This document shows positions 22,214 to 33,922 of a stretch of 64,000 bases of DNA, one piece after another. Numbering within the stretch: the stretch's first letter is position 1; the number at the start of each line of letters is the position of its first letter. The stretch is from Panopea generosa (taxonomy: Eukaryota; Mollusca; Bivalvia; Adapedonta; Hiatellidae), in the NCBI GenBank assembly GCA_029582155.1, contig CM055905.1, forward strand, positions 60,464,457 through 60,528,456. Direction: 5' to 3'. The position numbers and the translations under genes were made by a program. The notes beneath the pieces are model-generated. The model saw nothing but the letters and a program-made list of their open reading frames with translations, ran no database searches and was not told where the DNA came from.

Positions 22214-22290
22214 TTTGACTGCGGTTTGAACATACGACAATCTGAGTGACAGTCAAAGGCGTACACCATTAGACCACTTTGGAGCCTAAT
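22214..22290 (-). mobile_element. tRNA-like sequence (SINE head or pseudo-tRNA)
   Basis: On the minus strand: AGTGGTCTAATGGTGTACGC resembles a D arm and ATGTTCAAACCGCAGTC a T arm, about 35 bases apart. No clean acceptor stem is visible. Confidence 0.4.
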
Positions 22291-22503
22291 AATGGTGTAA
22301 GAATTAACACCTTTTAAAGCCGTTAGGTCTTAAAGGGTCGTCATTCTAGTTGACCGGAACTAGAAAAAATTCATACGTTTTAAAACGTTTTGTTATGTAA
22401 ATCGTTGTAACCGACTAAATGTTTTTGCTGATGAATATAAGAAGCCTCGAAATGTGTAAATTGTATCCATACGTTTGGTGCTTTGCTAATACTGCGAATA
22501 GCC

Positions 22504-22616
22504 TAATTTTGAAATCCTTATTGATTTGAGGTCAACCCATCCAGTGGGATGTGGTTGTCTTATTTTGAAATCCTCATTGATTTGAGGTCAACCCATCCAG
22601 TGGAATGTGGTTGTCT
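22504..22616 (+). repeat. 55-bp direct duplication
   Basis: Two adjacent copies beginning TTTTGAAATCCTYATTGATT and ending GGTTGTCT, differing at a few positions. Confidence 0.9.
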
Positions 22617-23984
22617 AACAATTGCTAAAATCACCGGTCGTGGAGGATTGAGCGTCCTTTACTGTTTTCTCTCTATCTTTCTTTGTTTAATACTATCACA
22701 TTCTGTTTTAGTGTTTGAATAAACCGGTTTGAGTCCATATTTATTATGGATATCATATTTGATAACTGGTTTTTCAAACACTATTAGTACTCCGTTCTGC
22801 TTTCAGATTTGTCCGCTAAAAAGATAAGTTCTTCATCCTAAAGCTTTTTATTTTGTACATTCCGGTATTAGTCTGTTTCTCTAAATTGACTTTCTTTCAT
22901 TCTGAAGTGTGTTTAGTCATATTCTATATACTTGCTCTGATACAAAACCGTCCATATTACTTATCTTTCGCTTTTGTTTTAGGTACAGTACACTATACCA
23001 CAAGTGACCAATATACTGACCCGTTTAATGTTCAGGTAAGGTGAGCCAGCATATACTTTCTCATACATCCTCATAGACTCTCTCCTGAGGTCCCCACCTC
23101 CCACCCCCTCAATAATTAAAAAGCTCCTACATCCATGAATAAATGAGCGAATACAAAACAATGAGCAACTAAAAATTGAATAACAACCCTCAAATAGTTT
23201 GGTAGAAGTAGTATTTCATGTAATCAGAATATCGCTGAATGACACAACTTACGTAGCGTACAATATACGAGGCACCTACTTATGCTACGTACTAAGCACA
23301 TTTTGGCGTTTAGCAGCCTTATAACATCAACTTGTATTCTTTTAACGATATAACTTGGTGTATTGATACATAAAACAAACATAAAACACACGAAGCAGTT
23401 CTAGAATTGCTTCCGAAGTGCTATTGAAATCTATCTGTAAATTATGTGTTTTCAATCTGAAAGAGGTTAATTTCGTCACTTTTCTCGAATGTTTGAGGAA
23501 ACGATCATGTACCCATTCAAAAGCACATGCTCGCTTGCGACTTAAATATAATGCCGATCGTATCGGCTATATCATTGATTTAAAAACTAAATAATAGTAC
23601 GAAAATAAAGGGGTTATCCCACCTCTCTGTCAAGCAGCGTGCACAAAAATAACAGGAAGTACCGGTTTACCGCGTGTAGTTATCATCGTAAATGCGGCGT
23701 AGTTGCCGTGAATGTTACGTTTGCGTTGGACGTGGTGATATTGATAAAGATTTGCAGTCAGTCAGTCAGCAATCATGCCGAGACAACTTTGAGGAATTCT
23801 GGGAATGAGAAAGGATCCAAAGAAATAAATTATCTTCTCCTTCAATGTAAAATAGGGTGAGGAGTGACTCTCAGGTGATTAGGATGACTTGGATTACCAG
23901 CCTGGTTTTGTAACATACTAAATAATATGTTTTTATATCATTATGTCATGTTAATGTGAAAATGTTATAAAACATGTAGCGATG

Positions 23985-24610
23985 TAGCAGCAGCAGAAGT
24001 AGCAGTAGCAGAAGTAGTAACAGCAGCAGAAGCCGTAGTGGTAGCAGCAGCAGTCGTGTTTTTGTTGTTGTTATTGTTCTTTATTGCTGTTGTTAGAGTG
24101 GTAGTATAGTAATATTAGTAGTAGCAACAGCATAAGCAGCAACCAAAATAGAAATAGTATCAGCAGCAAAAGTAGAAGCAGTAGTAGTATCAGTAGCAAA
24201 ACTATTAGTAGTAGCAACAACAGAAGTAGTAGAGCAGCGAAAGTAGTAGTAACAGCAGCAGCAGCAGTAGTAGTAGTAGTAGCAACAGAAGTAGTAGTAG
24301 AAACCGTAGAGATGGGGTAGTAGAAGTAGCAGCAGCAGAAACAGTAGAAGAAGCAGCAGCAGAAGTAGTAGTAGGAGCAGAAGAAGTAGTAGTAGCAGCA
24401 GCAGAAACAGTAGTAGAAGCTGCAGCAGAAGTAGTAGTAGCAGCAGCAGAAACAGTAGAAGAAGCAGCAGCAGAAGTAGTAGTAGGAGCAGAAGTAGTAG
24501 TAGCAGCAGCAGAAACAGTAGAAGAAGCAGCAGCAGAAGTAGTAGTAGGAACAGAAGAAGTAGTAGTAGTAACAGCAGTAGCAATAATAGTATTAGCAGT
24601 GGTAGTAGTA

Positions 24611-24661
<51 letters not shown>

Positions 24662-24980
24662 ATTGTTATTGTTGTAGTTATAGTAGTCGCAGTAGTTGTA
24701 GTAGTAGCAGTAATGGTAGTAGTGGTAGCATAAGTGTAAGTGGTGGTTGTAGTAGCTTTATTTATAGTGGTAGTAGCATTAGTAGAAGTTGTATTTGTGG
24801 AAGTGGTAATGTAAGTAGTGGTAGTAGCAATAGTAGTATGTGTATTTGTAGAAGTGGTAATGTTAGTAGTGGTAGTAGTAGTTGTATTTGTAGAAGTGGT
24901 AATGTTAGTAGTGGTAGTAGTAGCATTAGTAGTAGTTGTATTTGTAGAAGTGGTTATGTTAATAGTAGTAGTAGTAGCAT

Positions 24981-25026
<46 letters not shown>

Positions 25027-25262
25027 TATAGTAGTAGTAGTAGCATTAGTAGTAGTTGTATTTGTAGAAGTGGTAATGCTAGTAGTGGTAGTAGTAGCAT
25101 TAGTAGTAGAAGTAGCAGTAGTAGTAGTAGTAGGAATAGTTGTTGTATTTGTAGAAGTATTAGCAGTATTGGTTGCATTAATAGTTGTAGTAGTATTTGA
25201 TGTAAGTGTACTCATTGTTGTAGAAGTAGTAGTGGAAGTAACAGAAATAGCGGTACTTGCAG
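23985..25262. repeat. 1.3-kb impure (AGT/AGC)n triplet tract
   Basis: Mostly AGT, AGC, AGA and GGT triplets. A purer AGC/AGT/AGA mix fills the left half, and longer 30-45-bp blocks (TTGTATTTGTAGAAGTGGTA) repeat in the right half. Open frames in several phases (poly-Leu, poly-Thr, poly-Val, poly-Ser) are composition artefacts. Confidence 0.9.
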
Positions 25263-27065
25263 TTATATCACGTGTCCATTAAATATTTAACTCAAAGTTA
25301 ACTTCGAAAATAAAATATGTTTACTTTCGATGCCTCAAAACATTATAAATCCCTACCTTTTTTTAAAAAAACATAATGGCAAAAATGTTAATTAGTCACA
25401 CAGTTTTTTTATAATATTACATGCCGGAAAAATATGCCTAAAAAACTTCGGACGCTATGACGTCACACAGCATGAGCTAATCAGTGCCGGTACGTGATTG
25501 TATTCCCCTCGTAACAGGTTGTGGGACAATGTGGGATAACAGAAGGTAGTGTCGGTATCCAATATTAATAGTATCCTCTCTATACTTAAATGATCGGCAA
25601 ATTAAGCACTTGAGAACAATTAATAAAATGGAAATAATATTTTAAAAAAACGTACGTCAATAATAAGCAGTGAATAATATAATATAATGAGAATATGTGC
25701 CAAAATCTTCTATGAAACTTTAAAATTTACGCGAAACAAATTGTATAAATAATGTATAGGATATTGGTTAAAGCACATATATTAAAGTGTAACGATAAAA
25801 TACATTTTATAATCTAGGTATACTATTTTACAAATACACTGCTCCAGTATAAAAAACGGTGCAATATACTGCTAAGGACTCCTTGATACGTATTATTGCT
25901 TATATAACAGATCCGATGATACTTATTGAAATGATTTTCATCCGTTTCAAGCAGTTCTTTTTACATATATTTTTAAAAAATGATTGATAACTATATGAAT
26001 AACAATGTTATCAGTGCCCCCGAAGTCTCTTGCGGCTGGGGTCATAAAAACGACAAAGACCAACAGTTTAAGTTTATTTGACACGAACATTGCCGTAAAG
26101 TTCCAAGGTTTGCCGATGCATCAGTGGAATTGGTAATTGGTACAAAGGAGTGCTATTAACCAAAGAGATACAACCTTATCAAAATAGAGTTAATGTATAT
26201 CAATAGAAAGCTTAATGAAATACATTGTAATATTTATAAGTACAAATTAGGAATAATTTGTTTGAAAGATGGTGTTGGAGAGATAATATCCAGTTTCTCT
26301 TAATATTTCTTCATTTTATATAGAGGATATAGAGAATTTAAGTGATTTCTTAAATCTTAAAAAAATAATTAATTTAGAATTATGAAAAATACCCAATTTG
26401 TAGACGCATTTTAAACAACATTTTATGATAAGTACAAATTTGATATTTAGAATCGTTATTTATTTATTTATTTGTACAAAACTAAAATATAGTTCTCCTC
26501 TGTTTATAGTCTAAGTATTATCGATGATAATAATGATGATGATGATGTTGTTGATGATGATGATGATGGTTATAATAGTTGTAGACTTATTTAGAGTCTT
26601 GTATATAAGTCCTTGATATGAAGAAAATCAAGGACCTTGTGAAAATTAATTAAAATACAGACACACATAATAAAGGTATATTTAATTACATTTACGCAGG
26701 CTTTTCGTTTTAATTACTGGTCAAAATAAGTCATCAAATATAAAACAAAATGGACGTTTTAACTTTATTTTCAAAATTAGAAAATTAAAAATTCAGCAAT
26801 CAATTTCCTATTTACCAGTTTTATAACTTTAGTTAAAATCAACCTGAATTAAGTAGCCACCTGTCTCAAGAGGTCATTTTTGTTCTTTCCCTTGAGTGGC
26901 TACTTAATTAAGAAAGATGTGGCATATTTTACTGACACTTGATACTTAAAATACTAAATATAACTCTAATATGTAACTTTAAATTGTGTTCATGGTTTAC
27001 GTTCTATTAATTTCTCCTCTTTATAAACAGTATAATTGCAAACTGTAAGAACCATAGGGTTTTCT
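25263..27065. other. AT-rich intergenic DNA with a hairpin
   Basis: No coding sequence recognised. It contains a TGACGTCA at about 25458, a short (GAT)n run near 26533-26570 and a hairpin element at 26838-26915. Confidence 0.5.
26838..26915. repeat. short hairpin element
   Basis: The arms AATTAAGTAGCCAC and GTGGCTACTTAATT enclose CTCAAGAGGTCATTTTTGTT. The loop block GTCATTTTTGTTCTTTCCC is shared with the TA-flanked hairpin MITE at 20061-20239, so both may belong to one family. Confidence 0.65.
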
Positions 27066-27293
27066 TAGTCTGTAGTGCGGATCCAGCTCTCCCGATTGGG
27101 TCCGTTGAATAGCAATGTTGGGAAAGCCCCATTTAAGCACGTTAATTGGTCAGTTGCGTCAACTGAAAGTTTAAATGACGTCACAGTTTAGTAAGCGTTC
27201 ACTTGCCATGTATTGTGGGACAGACATAGAATTCCCTACTTTTTCATTTGTGGTTAATATAACTGATTCGGGAGATATTCTGGGATAGACTAT
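27066..27293. mobile_element. MITE family R, copy 3
   Basis: The ends TAGTCTGTAG and GGGATAGACTA are flanked by GGGTTTTCT on both sides (27057-27065 and 27294-27302), a perfect 9-bp duplication. The body carries ATGACGTCACAG and CCATTTAAGCACGTTAATTG. Confidence 0.82.
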
Positions 27294-27334
27294 GGGTTTT
27301 CTGTATTGTTTTTGTTTTAACTCAATACTCGGTT

Positions 27335-27475
27335 TAAATTGAGCACTGTCCCGTTGAAGTCGTAGGTTCAAATCCAGCTCGGTCCAAAAACTTTGTGTGA
27401 AAGTTAATTGCGAAAATTCTGCTAAGATTCTACCAGAGTGCTTCCGTCACCAATAAAATCTTGAATTGGAATAAG
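27335..27475 (+). mobile_element. tRNA-Leu-type SINE, family 2, fragment
   Basis: Retains GTCGTAGGTTCAAATCCAGC, GGTCCAAAAACTTTGTGTG and the 3' motif CACCAATAAAATCTTGAAT, with a deleted middle. Confidence 0.6.
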
Positions 27476-28404
27476 GATTTTAATCGGAGCCATGAAAAGA
27501 AGAGATATATGAACATGACTGCCAACAATAATTTAGCCATTGGTTATATTATAATTGTGTTTAATAGTCATGAAACAAAACATGTTATGTACACTTGTTT
27601 GATTTATTTTTTGTATTTGCCGAAAGTGAAATTTAAACTCAATTTATTTCTAGTTAAACTAGATATTTATATAGTGGACTGCAGATCTACTATGTATGCC
27701 AGGAATTTGAACAGGCACCTGAGCTTAAATTGAAAACATTAAAGTGAAAACTGAGAAAAAAATATATCCTGCACTTTTCGGACCTCTCCTTGGATTTACA
27801 TACTATATGTATTAAAATCCACATCCCCTGTGCCAGTGGAGATGTGTATCAGAACCCTTCACAAAACTCATGTACTGTGTACATTGCGACAGTGCCTTGA
27901 TAAGAGCACTACCTCTTAAATGTGGTAATAAAATATTCAGATATAAGATGCCACTGTCAAAAATGTTACCTGTTTGCTTGCTTTCTTTAAAATTAATCAA
28001 GTCCAATTATTGTCTGGTATTTATTATGGAATAAACAATCAATGCGTTGTAGTTTTAATATATAGTTTATTAGGTTTTGCACATGTTACACACAATGGTA
28101 CAAAGTCATATAATAAAAACAGAATTATATGACCTAAATACTTATAATACTAATTACATGTAATAGTTGGCTGATATACCTAAATACATGTACCTGTAGT
28201 GTAGTAGAAAGGGAAAGTGGCATATATGTTATTTATTTAAATGGCGAAATTGTGCAGTTTGTAATACTAAATGGTGTGGTAGAACTCGCTTTGTGTGAAG
28301 CACTGAATCGCATACCACGCTCTCGCGTGTTTGCAACATGCAGGCTAACCAACATCTTTAGCTAACCCTACAGTTATATAAATTGTCAAATGAATTAAAA
28401 CCCC

Positions 28405-28711
28405 AACTGCCATATAAAAGCTGCAAGATTGCTGTGAGGCAGGTTTTATATAATTTAATACATGATTCAAATCAGAGAACACTTTTTCGATATTTCACAG
28501 TCATCAATGCATTGTTTTTGTTTTAATTTAATTGGCAAAATCTTTTTTTCCAAAAAAAAAGAGAGTTTAACTCCAACTGCCAAATATTTGAAATTCGAGA
28601 GAGATGCACTCTTTACTCATTGATTTGTGTTCATTCACCATCATCAGGTAGCCGCATTGTAAGCTGAGAGTCTCCACTAACAAATATTTACTACCCTGGC
28701 TGTAAATGTTG
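28405..28711 (+). repeat. dispersed repeat Q, left copy
   Basis: The reverse complement of this segment recurs, diverged, at 34658-34999: CATATAAAAGCTGCAAG, ACAGTCATCAATG and CAAATATTTACTACCCTGGC are the strongest shared blocks. No target duplication found. Confidence 0.7.
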
Positions 28712-31440
28712 TGGCTTTAAATTTCTCCAGATGTTTTAAACTTGCCATAATAATATATTGAAAAGGGCTTTCCTAACTTTGGCTTCGTGCCTAGATTTAG
28801 ACTAAAATAGATTCCACACTTCAAATGAGACACTTATTTCATTTTGACTTCAATTTGATCCATTACACAAGTTCACATGGAGTAAAAAATGTTTCATCTA
28901 AGAAAGAGTCAGAATGACAATGTGTAGGTCGTCAAACAGTATTACAGTGCTGTCTCTCTTCAGAATGGGGATTTTATTTCAAATTTAACACTCCAATTAT
29001 ACATATTGGTTTTGGTGTATTTGCCATACTAAACTATTCAGTTCATATTTATTAATGCTAACGAGATACTTTCTGTCCATTTTGATAACGATTTTATTTT
29101 TAAGACATTTATAGCGTTTTATCCTGATACCCTCTCTTTAAATGTTAAACTAAAAACAGAATAGAAATAAAAATTCAAAAGTAAAGAAAATAATTACATA
29201 TCTAGAACTAACAATCCACAATATGGCCAGTATTAAAACATATGCCAATACAAATTGCCAATCTTACAAACAATGTAAAGATCCATTGTAACCTGACATT
29301 GTTTGTTTGGTTTGAAACATTTTTTAAATATGGAATGTTTCCAAGCAGTTACATCTTCAACAGAGAATTAATAATTAAAGAGACACAAGACAATGATGAA
29401 ATCAAATTTAATTCTACTCGTGTTCATGCCTCAAATCAATTTTAAAACCCATGGACTCATATGAGAAATATAACTCTCCAAGTATTACTTGTACAATCTG
29501 CAGCTTAATATATAAGACAATAGTAACATATAAAACTATTAGTGGCACACCGGTTTTGGAAATATGAACAAAACTTTTTTTCTCTGTTTTACCGATAAAA
29601 GCTCTTTTATGACAATAAATATGCGAAATATGATGCCGTTTAACCACTTACAAGAGTTAGCTCGTTTCTAACATAGAAACGGAATTAAGGGTCTGCACTT
29701 GTACTGGAGAATTTTAAATTCATATTTGCACCATGGAGATATAACATTTTCAAAAGTATGATTAAACGACAAGCTACCAAAACTGCCCAGGGTTCCTTTA
29801 AAGGTTTGCATTTTATTTAATTAAAGAGACGCATGTTTCTTTTTAAATTTAAGAATTTAATTACATTTTGGATCAATACCCTTTATGTATTAGTTCATAT
29901 AAGCAATGGAATCAAAATGCTATGCACAGTTTCAAACGTCCACAATGCTTATAAGAAGGTGGACTAAGTATTGGGTTTGATAACTTTGTACTTTTCCAAT
30001 GTCACTGGGATCATTCCATTAAATTTAAACAGAGAAAATAGCAATTTCTCTTGTAGAGACAGAATTATGTACACGTGTCAATCTTTCATTTTAAAATACT
30101 GTACAGTTACATAATCATTGAAATACAAGAGCAAACCAGAAGGAAGAATCCATGTTCACTGTACATGTAAAAAACAACAACAAATTAACATACAAATTAA
30201 AAAGACATCAACAACTATATATGCAGAATGAGCCTAGAACCTTGATACCTTCAGAACTACAGAGCTTCAGCAAAATGTTTTTTTTTGCATTACTCAAATT
30301 GTCGCCTCTTACAACATGCATGAACCACAGTGATCCTTTGCTTGCCATCACTCATATGGCTCCCGGGAACCACGCTAGGATTGGTAATTTAACCACAATA
30401 ATGAACATGACAAAAATGATAAAATGAACATGACACCCATTCGGAGGATTCCTACCCCTCTGCAGAGATCGGCATTGGTTCTATTTTCACACGAAACCAC
30501 ACGGGCTCTTTGATTATTAAGAATAATACTTTACTCCATATTCAAAAACATTAAAATATTGTTATCAACTAACTAAGCTATGCTTTATACAATATCTGAT
30601 TAAAACAAAAATACACAACGATCAGGAGTTGGTCTGTCATTTATTTACTGTCTTATTTAATAATTATTTAAAATGATAAATAATTAATATTCAGTGGCTT
30701 TAAATAGTGGAGTTTTCTGGCAGGTCGTGGAACTTCTGACAAAAGTTTTGAAAGGTTGGCAGAATGTTAAGAAGGGTCCAAACTTTACTGATAAAATATG
30801 CATTGTGTATTTCATTTTGATAGGTTCAATAAGGCCAATGGCTTTTGAAATGGCTTCAACGAAGCTAGTTTGATATTATTTACTTTTCAACTGCACTGTG
30901 TACATGGATAAAAAATCTAAGAATAGTTTACCAGCTATAGCCACAACATTTGCTGCATTAAATAAAGTCGTCATGTTGTATTTGTGGTCACTGTTTAATT
31001 TGTTCAATGTCTTCATCAATGGAGATTCAGAAATTGGTCTACTGCTTGTACTAATTGGAGATTGATACCTCATCAATTAGATTAAAAAGATGTTTTGTTT
31101 ATTTTTGAATTTTGAAAGGTCAGATGGACCCAGCTCAAGTAAAATTACAAGGGTTCGAAAGCAAAAGACAAAGGTCCCTGGCCACAGTCTCTATGATATC
31201 ATATTGAAAATATGCATTTATAAGTACTGGTATCACTTTTCATGTTTAAAATATAATTTGTACACATTAAGATACATTTGTCTTAAATATTATGTTAACA
31301 TTTAAACATCTTCTTTCGACTATTTTGACTATATTCTCATGATTAGAAATCATACATTGAATAAAAGCGTAGACATTCCGTTAGGGTTACATTGAATTAA
31401 TGTTCATTAAGACACCCCCTCTCCCTCTTCACCGTATTCT
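28712..31440. other. non-coding stretch, no gene recognised
   Basis: AT-rich. On the minus strand an AATAAA near 28066 could end a transcript. An open segment at 30932-31080 (YQSPISTSSRPISESP and then TTLFNAANVVAIAG before a GTAAAC) looks exon-like, but I cannot connect it to anything. Confidence 0.35.
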
Positions 31441-31499
31441 CCTTAAAATATACACCTATTCATTTACATTATTATATGCCTATATTAAATAGACAATAA

Positions 31500-33420
31500 A
31501 ACATACGTTCAGACATTATTCCATTGGCTATATATTCAAATTTAAACTAACATACATTCATAATTTTAAATGGCTATGTTGTAAACATGTCAACATTTAA
31601 ACAAACTTACATTTATACATTTTATATGACTATATTGAATATATATTCACAGTTAAACATTTATATGTATATTGCTATGTGACTACATTGCATATAATCA
31701 TATTATTAACGTTTTAACATGTCTTCATTCAGATTTTACCCTATGGCTATATTGAATTTATATTATTAACATTAAACATGCATTAATTCAAACATTACTC
31801 TATGACTATTTTGAAAACATATTATGTATAATTTAACATTCATTCAGACATTATTATATGACTATATTGAATACAGATTATGTACAATTTAACATTCATT
31901 CAGACATTTCTCTGTGGCTATATTGAATACATATTATGTACAATTAAACACGCATTCACTCAGATATTTCTTTATTGACTATATATTTATCAAGTTTAAA
32001 CATGCATTCATTCAGAAATTACTCTATGGCTATGTTGAATAAATATTATATACAATGAGACATGAATGCATTCAGATATTACCCTATGAATAATTTGGTT
32101 ATATATATTATGAACATTAAAACATACATACATTCAGACATTACTCTATGGCTATACTGAATATATAATATAAACGTTTAACTATGCATGCATTCAGACA
32201 CTACTCTAGAGCTATATTGAATATACATTATGTACAATTAAACATGCATATATTCAGACATTACTCTATGGCTATATTGAATATATATTATTTAAGTTGA
32301 AACATGCATACATTCAGACATTAATCTATGGCTATATTGAATATATTACGTACAATTAAACATGCATACATTCAGACATTACACTATGGCTATATTGAAT
32401 ATATATAACGTAAAATTAAACATGTATACATTCAGACATTACTCTATGGCTATATTGAATATATATTATGTACAATTAAACATGCATACGTTCAGACATG
32501 ACTCTATGGCTATATTGAATATACATTATGTACAATTAAACATGCATACGTTCAAACATGACTCTATGGCTATATTTTATTTAGATTACGTACAATCAAA
32601 CATGCATATAATCAGACATTACTCTATGGCTATATTGAATATATATTATGTACAATTAAACATGCATACATTCAGACATTACTCTATGGTTATATTGAAT
32701 ATATATTACGTATAATTAAACATGCATACATTCAGACATTACTCTATGGCTATATTGAATATATATAACGTACAATTAAACATGCATACATTCAGACATT
32801 ATTTATGGCTATATTGAATATATATATTACGTACATTTAAACATGCATACATTCAGACATTACTTTATGGCTATATTGAATATATATTACGTACAATTAA
32901 ACATGCATACATTCAGACATTACTCTATGGCTATATTGAATATATATTACGTACAATTAAACATGCATACATTCAGACATTACTCTATGGCTATATTGAA
33001 TATATATTATGTACAATTAAACATTCATACATTCAGACATTACTCTATGGTATATTGAATATATATTACGTACATTAAACATGAATACATTCAGACATTA
33101 CTCTATGGCTATATTGAATAAATATTACGTACAATTAAACATGCATACATTCAGACATTACTATATGGCTTTATTGAATATATATTATGTACAATTAAAC
33201 ATGCATACATTCAGACATTACTCTATGGCTATATTGAATATATATTACGTACATTAAACATGCATACATTCAGACATTACTCTATGGCTATATTGAATAT
33301 AATATTATATTATTCACGTTTAAACATACATACATCAGACATTACTCTATGGCTATATTTAATATATATCAATAACGTTTAAACATACATACATTAAGAC
33401 ATTACTCTATTTAGACATTC
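31500..33420. repeat. 60-bp minisatellite, about 30 units
   Basis: The unit contains CATTCAGACATTACTCTATG, GCTATATTGAATATATATTA and CGTACAATTAAACATGCATA. Units left of about 32080 are strongly diverged and those at 32340-33300 nearly identical, so recent turnover is at the right. The His/Met/Tyr open frames across it are artefacts of the period. It starts about 390 bp beyond the stop codon of the synthase gene. Confidence 0.93.
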
Positions 33421-33806
33421 GCTTAGGATTATCATGAATTTATTTACACAACTATTAAGTATGCATTTCTTCAAGGATTGAAACATTCTGAATGTGCTTA
33501 TATTGTTAAGTGTTTCATTTTGAATTCCTGATTATACGTTATTATATATCAATAAGCTTATATGTAGATGAAAGTTCGTCACATCACATGCAAAACCAAA
33601 CGTTAATCAAAGGTGCAAAAATGAGAGTACTTATTCGATGTACTTAAGTGTCTTGTTTGCATACTTATTCGATGTACTTAAGAGTTTTGTCTGCATTCTT
33701 ATTCGATGTACGTAAGTGTTTTGTCTGCACTGGTAGTTAATGACGATGCTGTTTGACTTTTTTCACCAAAATGATAAAGGCTTTATCTGTCTTTAATACA
33801 CACATC

Positions 33807-33922
33807 CTATGTAAACAGTCCAGTACTTTGTATAGCGGTGACCCAGTCATCCATGTTTTGACGTTCTGGTGTTTTCAGGATGATCCACCTTTTGTCTGTC
33901 TTCATCAATATTGCGTACAAGG
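33807..33922 (-). CDS. PKS exon 8: C-terminal half of PH domain and stop
   Basis: Encodes SLYAILMKTDKRWIILKTPE and RQNMDDWVTAIQSTGLFT, then TAG. The last helix, with Trp in DDWVTAI, is the hallmark C-terminal helix of PH domains. Acceptor TTTCAG. Confidence 0.86.

Larger units (their letters stand above)
21206..23984. other. INTS5 upstream region, no gene recognised
   Basis: AT-rich and without convincing coding sequence. It holds a tRNA-like SINE head, a 55-bp direct duplication and short unrelated frames. The INTS5 promoter should lie in the first few hundred bases, but I see no clear TATA box. Confidence 0.5.

Noticed and set aside
22428-22452. CTGATGA followed 14 bases later by GAAA, as in a hammerhead ribozyme core
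   Set aside because: The bases between the two motifs do not pair to form stem II, and no helix I or III partners are evident.
24093-25282. Poly-Leu, poly-Thr, poly-Val and poly-Ser open frames on both strands
   Set aside because: All are readings of the same triplet-repeat tract.
32362-33058. Repeated MHTFRHYSMAILNIYYVQLN-type open frames
   Set aside because: Artefacts of the 60-bp period of the minisatellite; not flanked by coding sequence.
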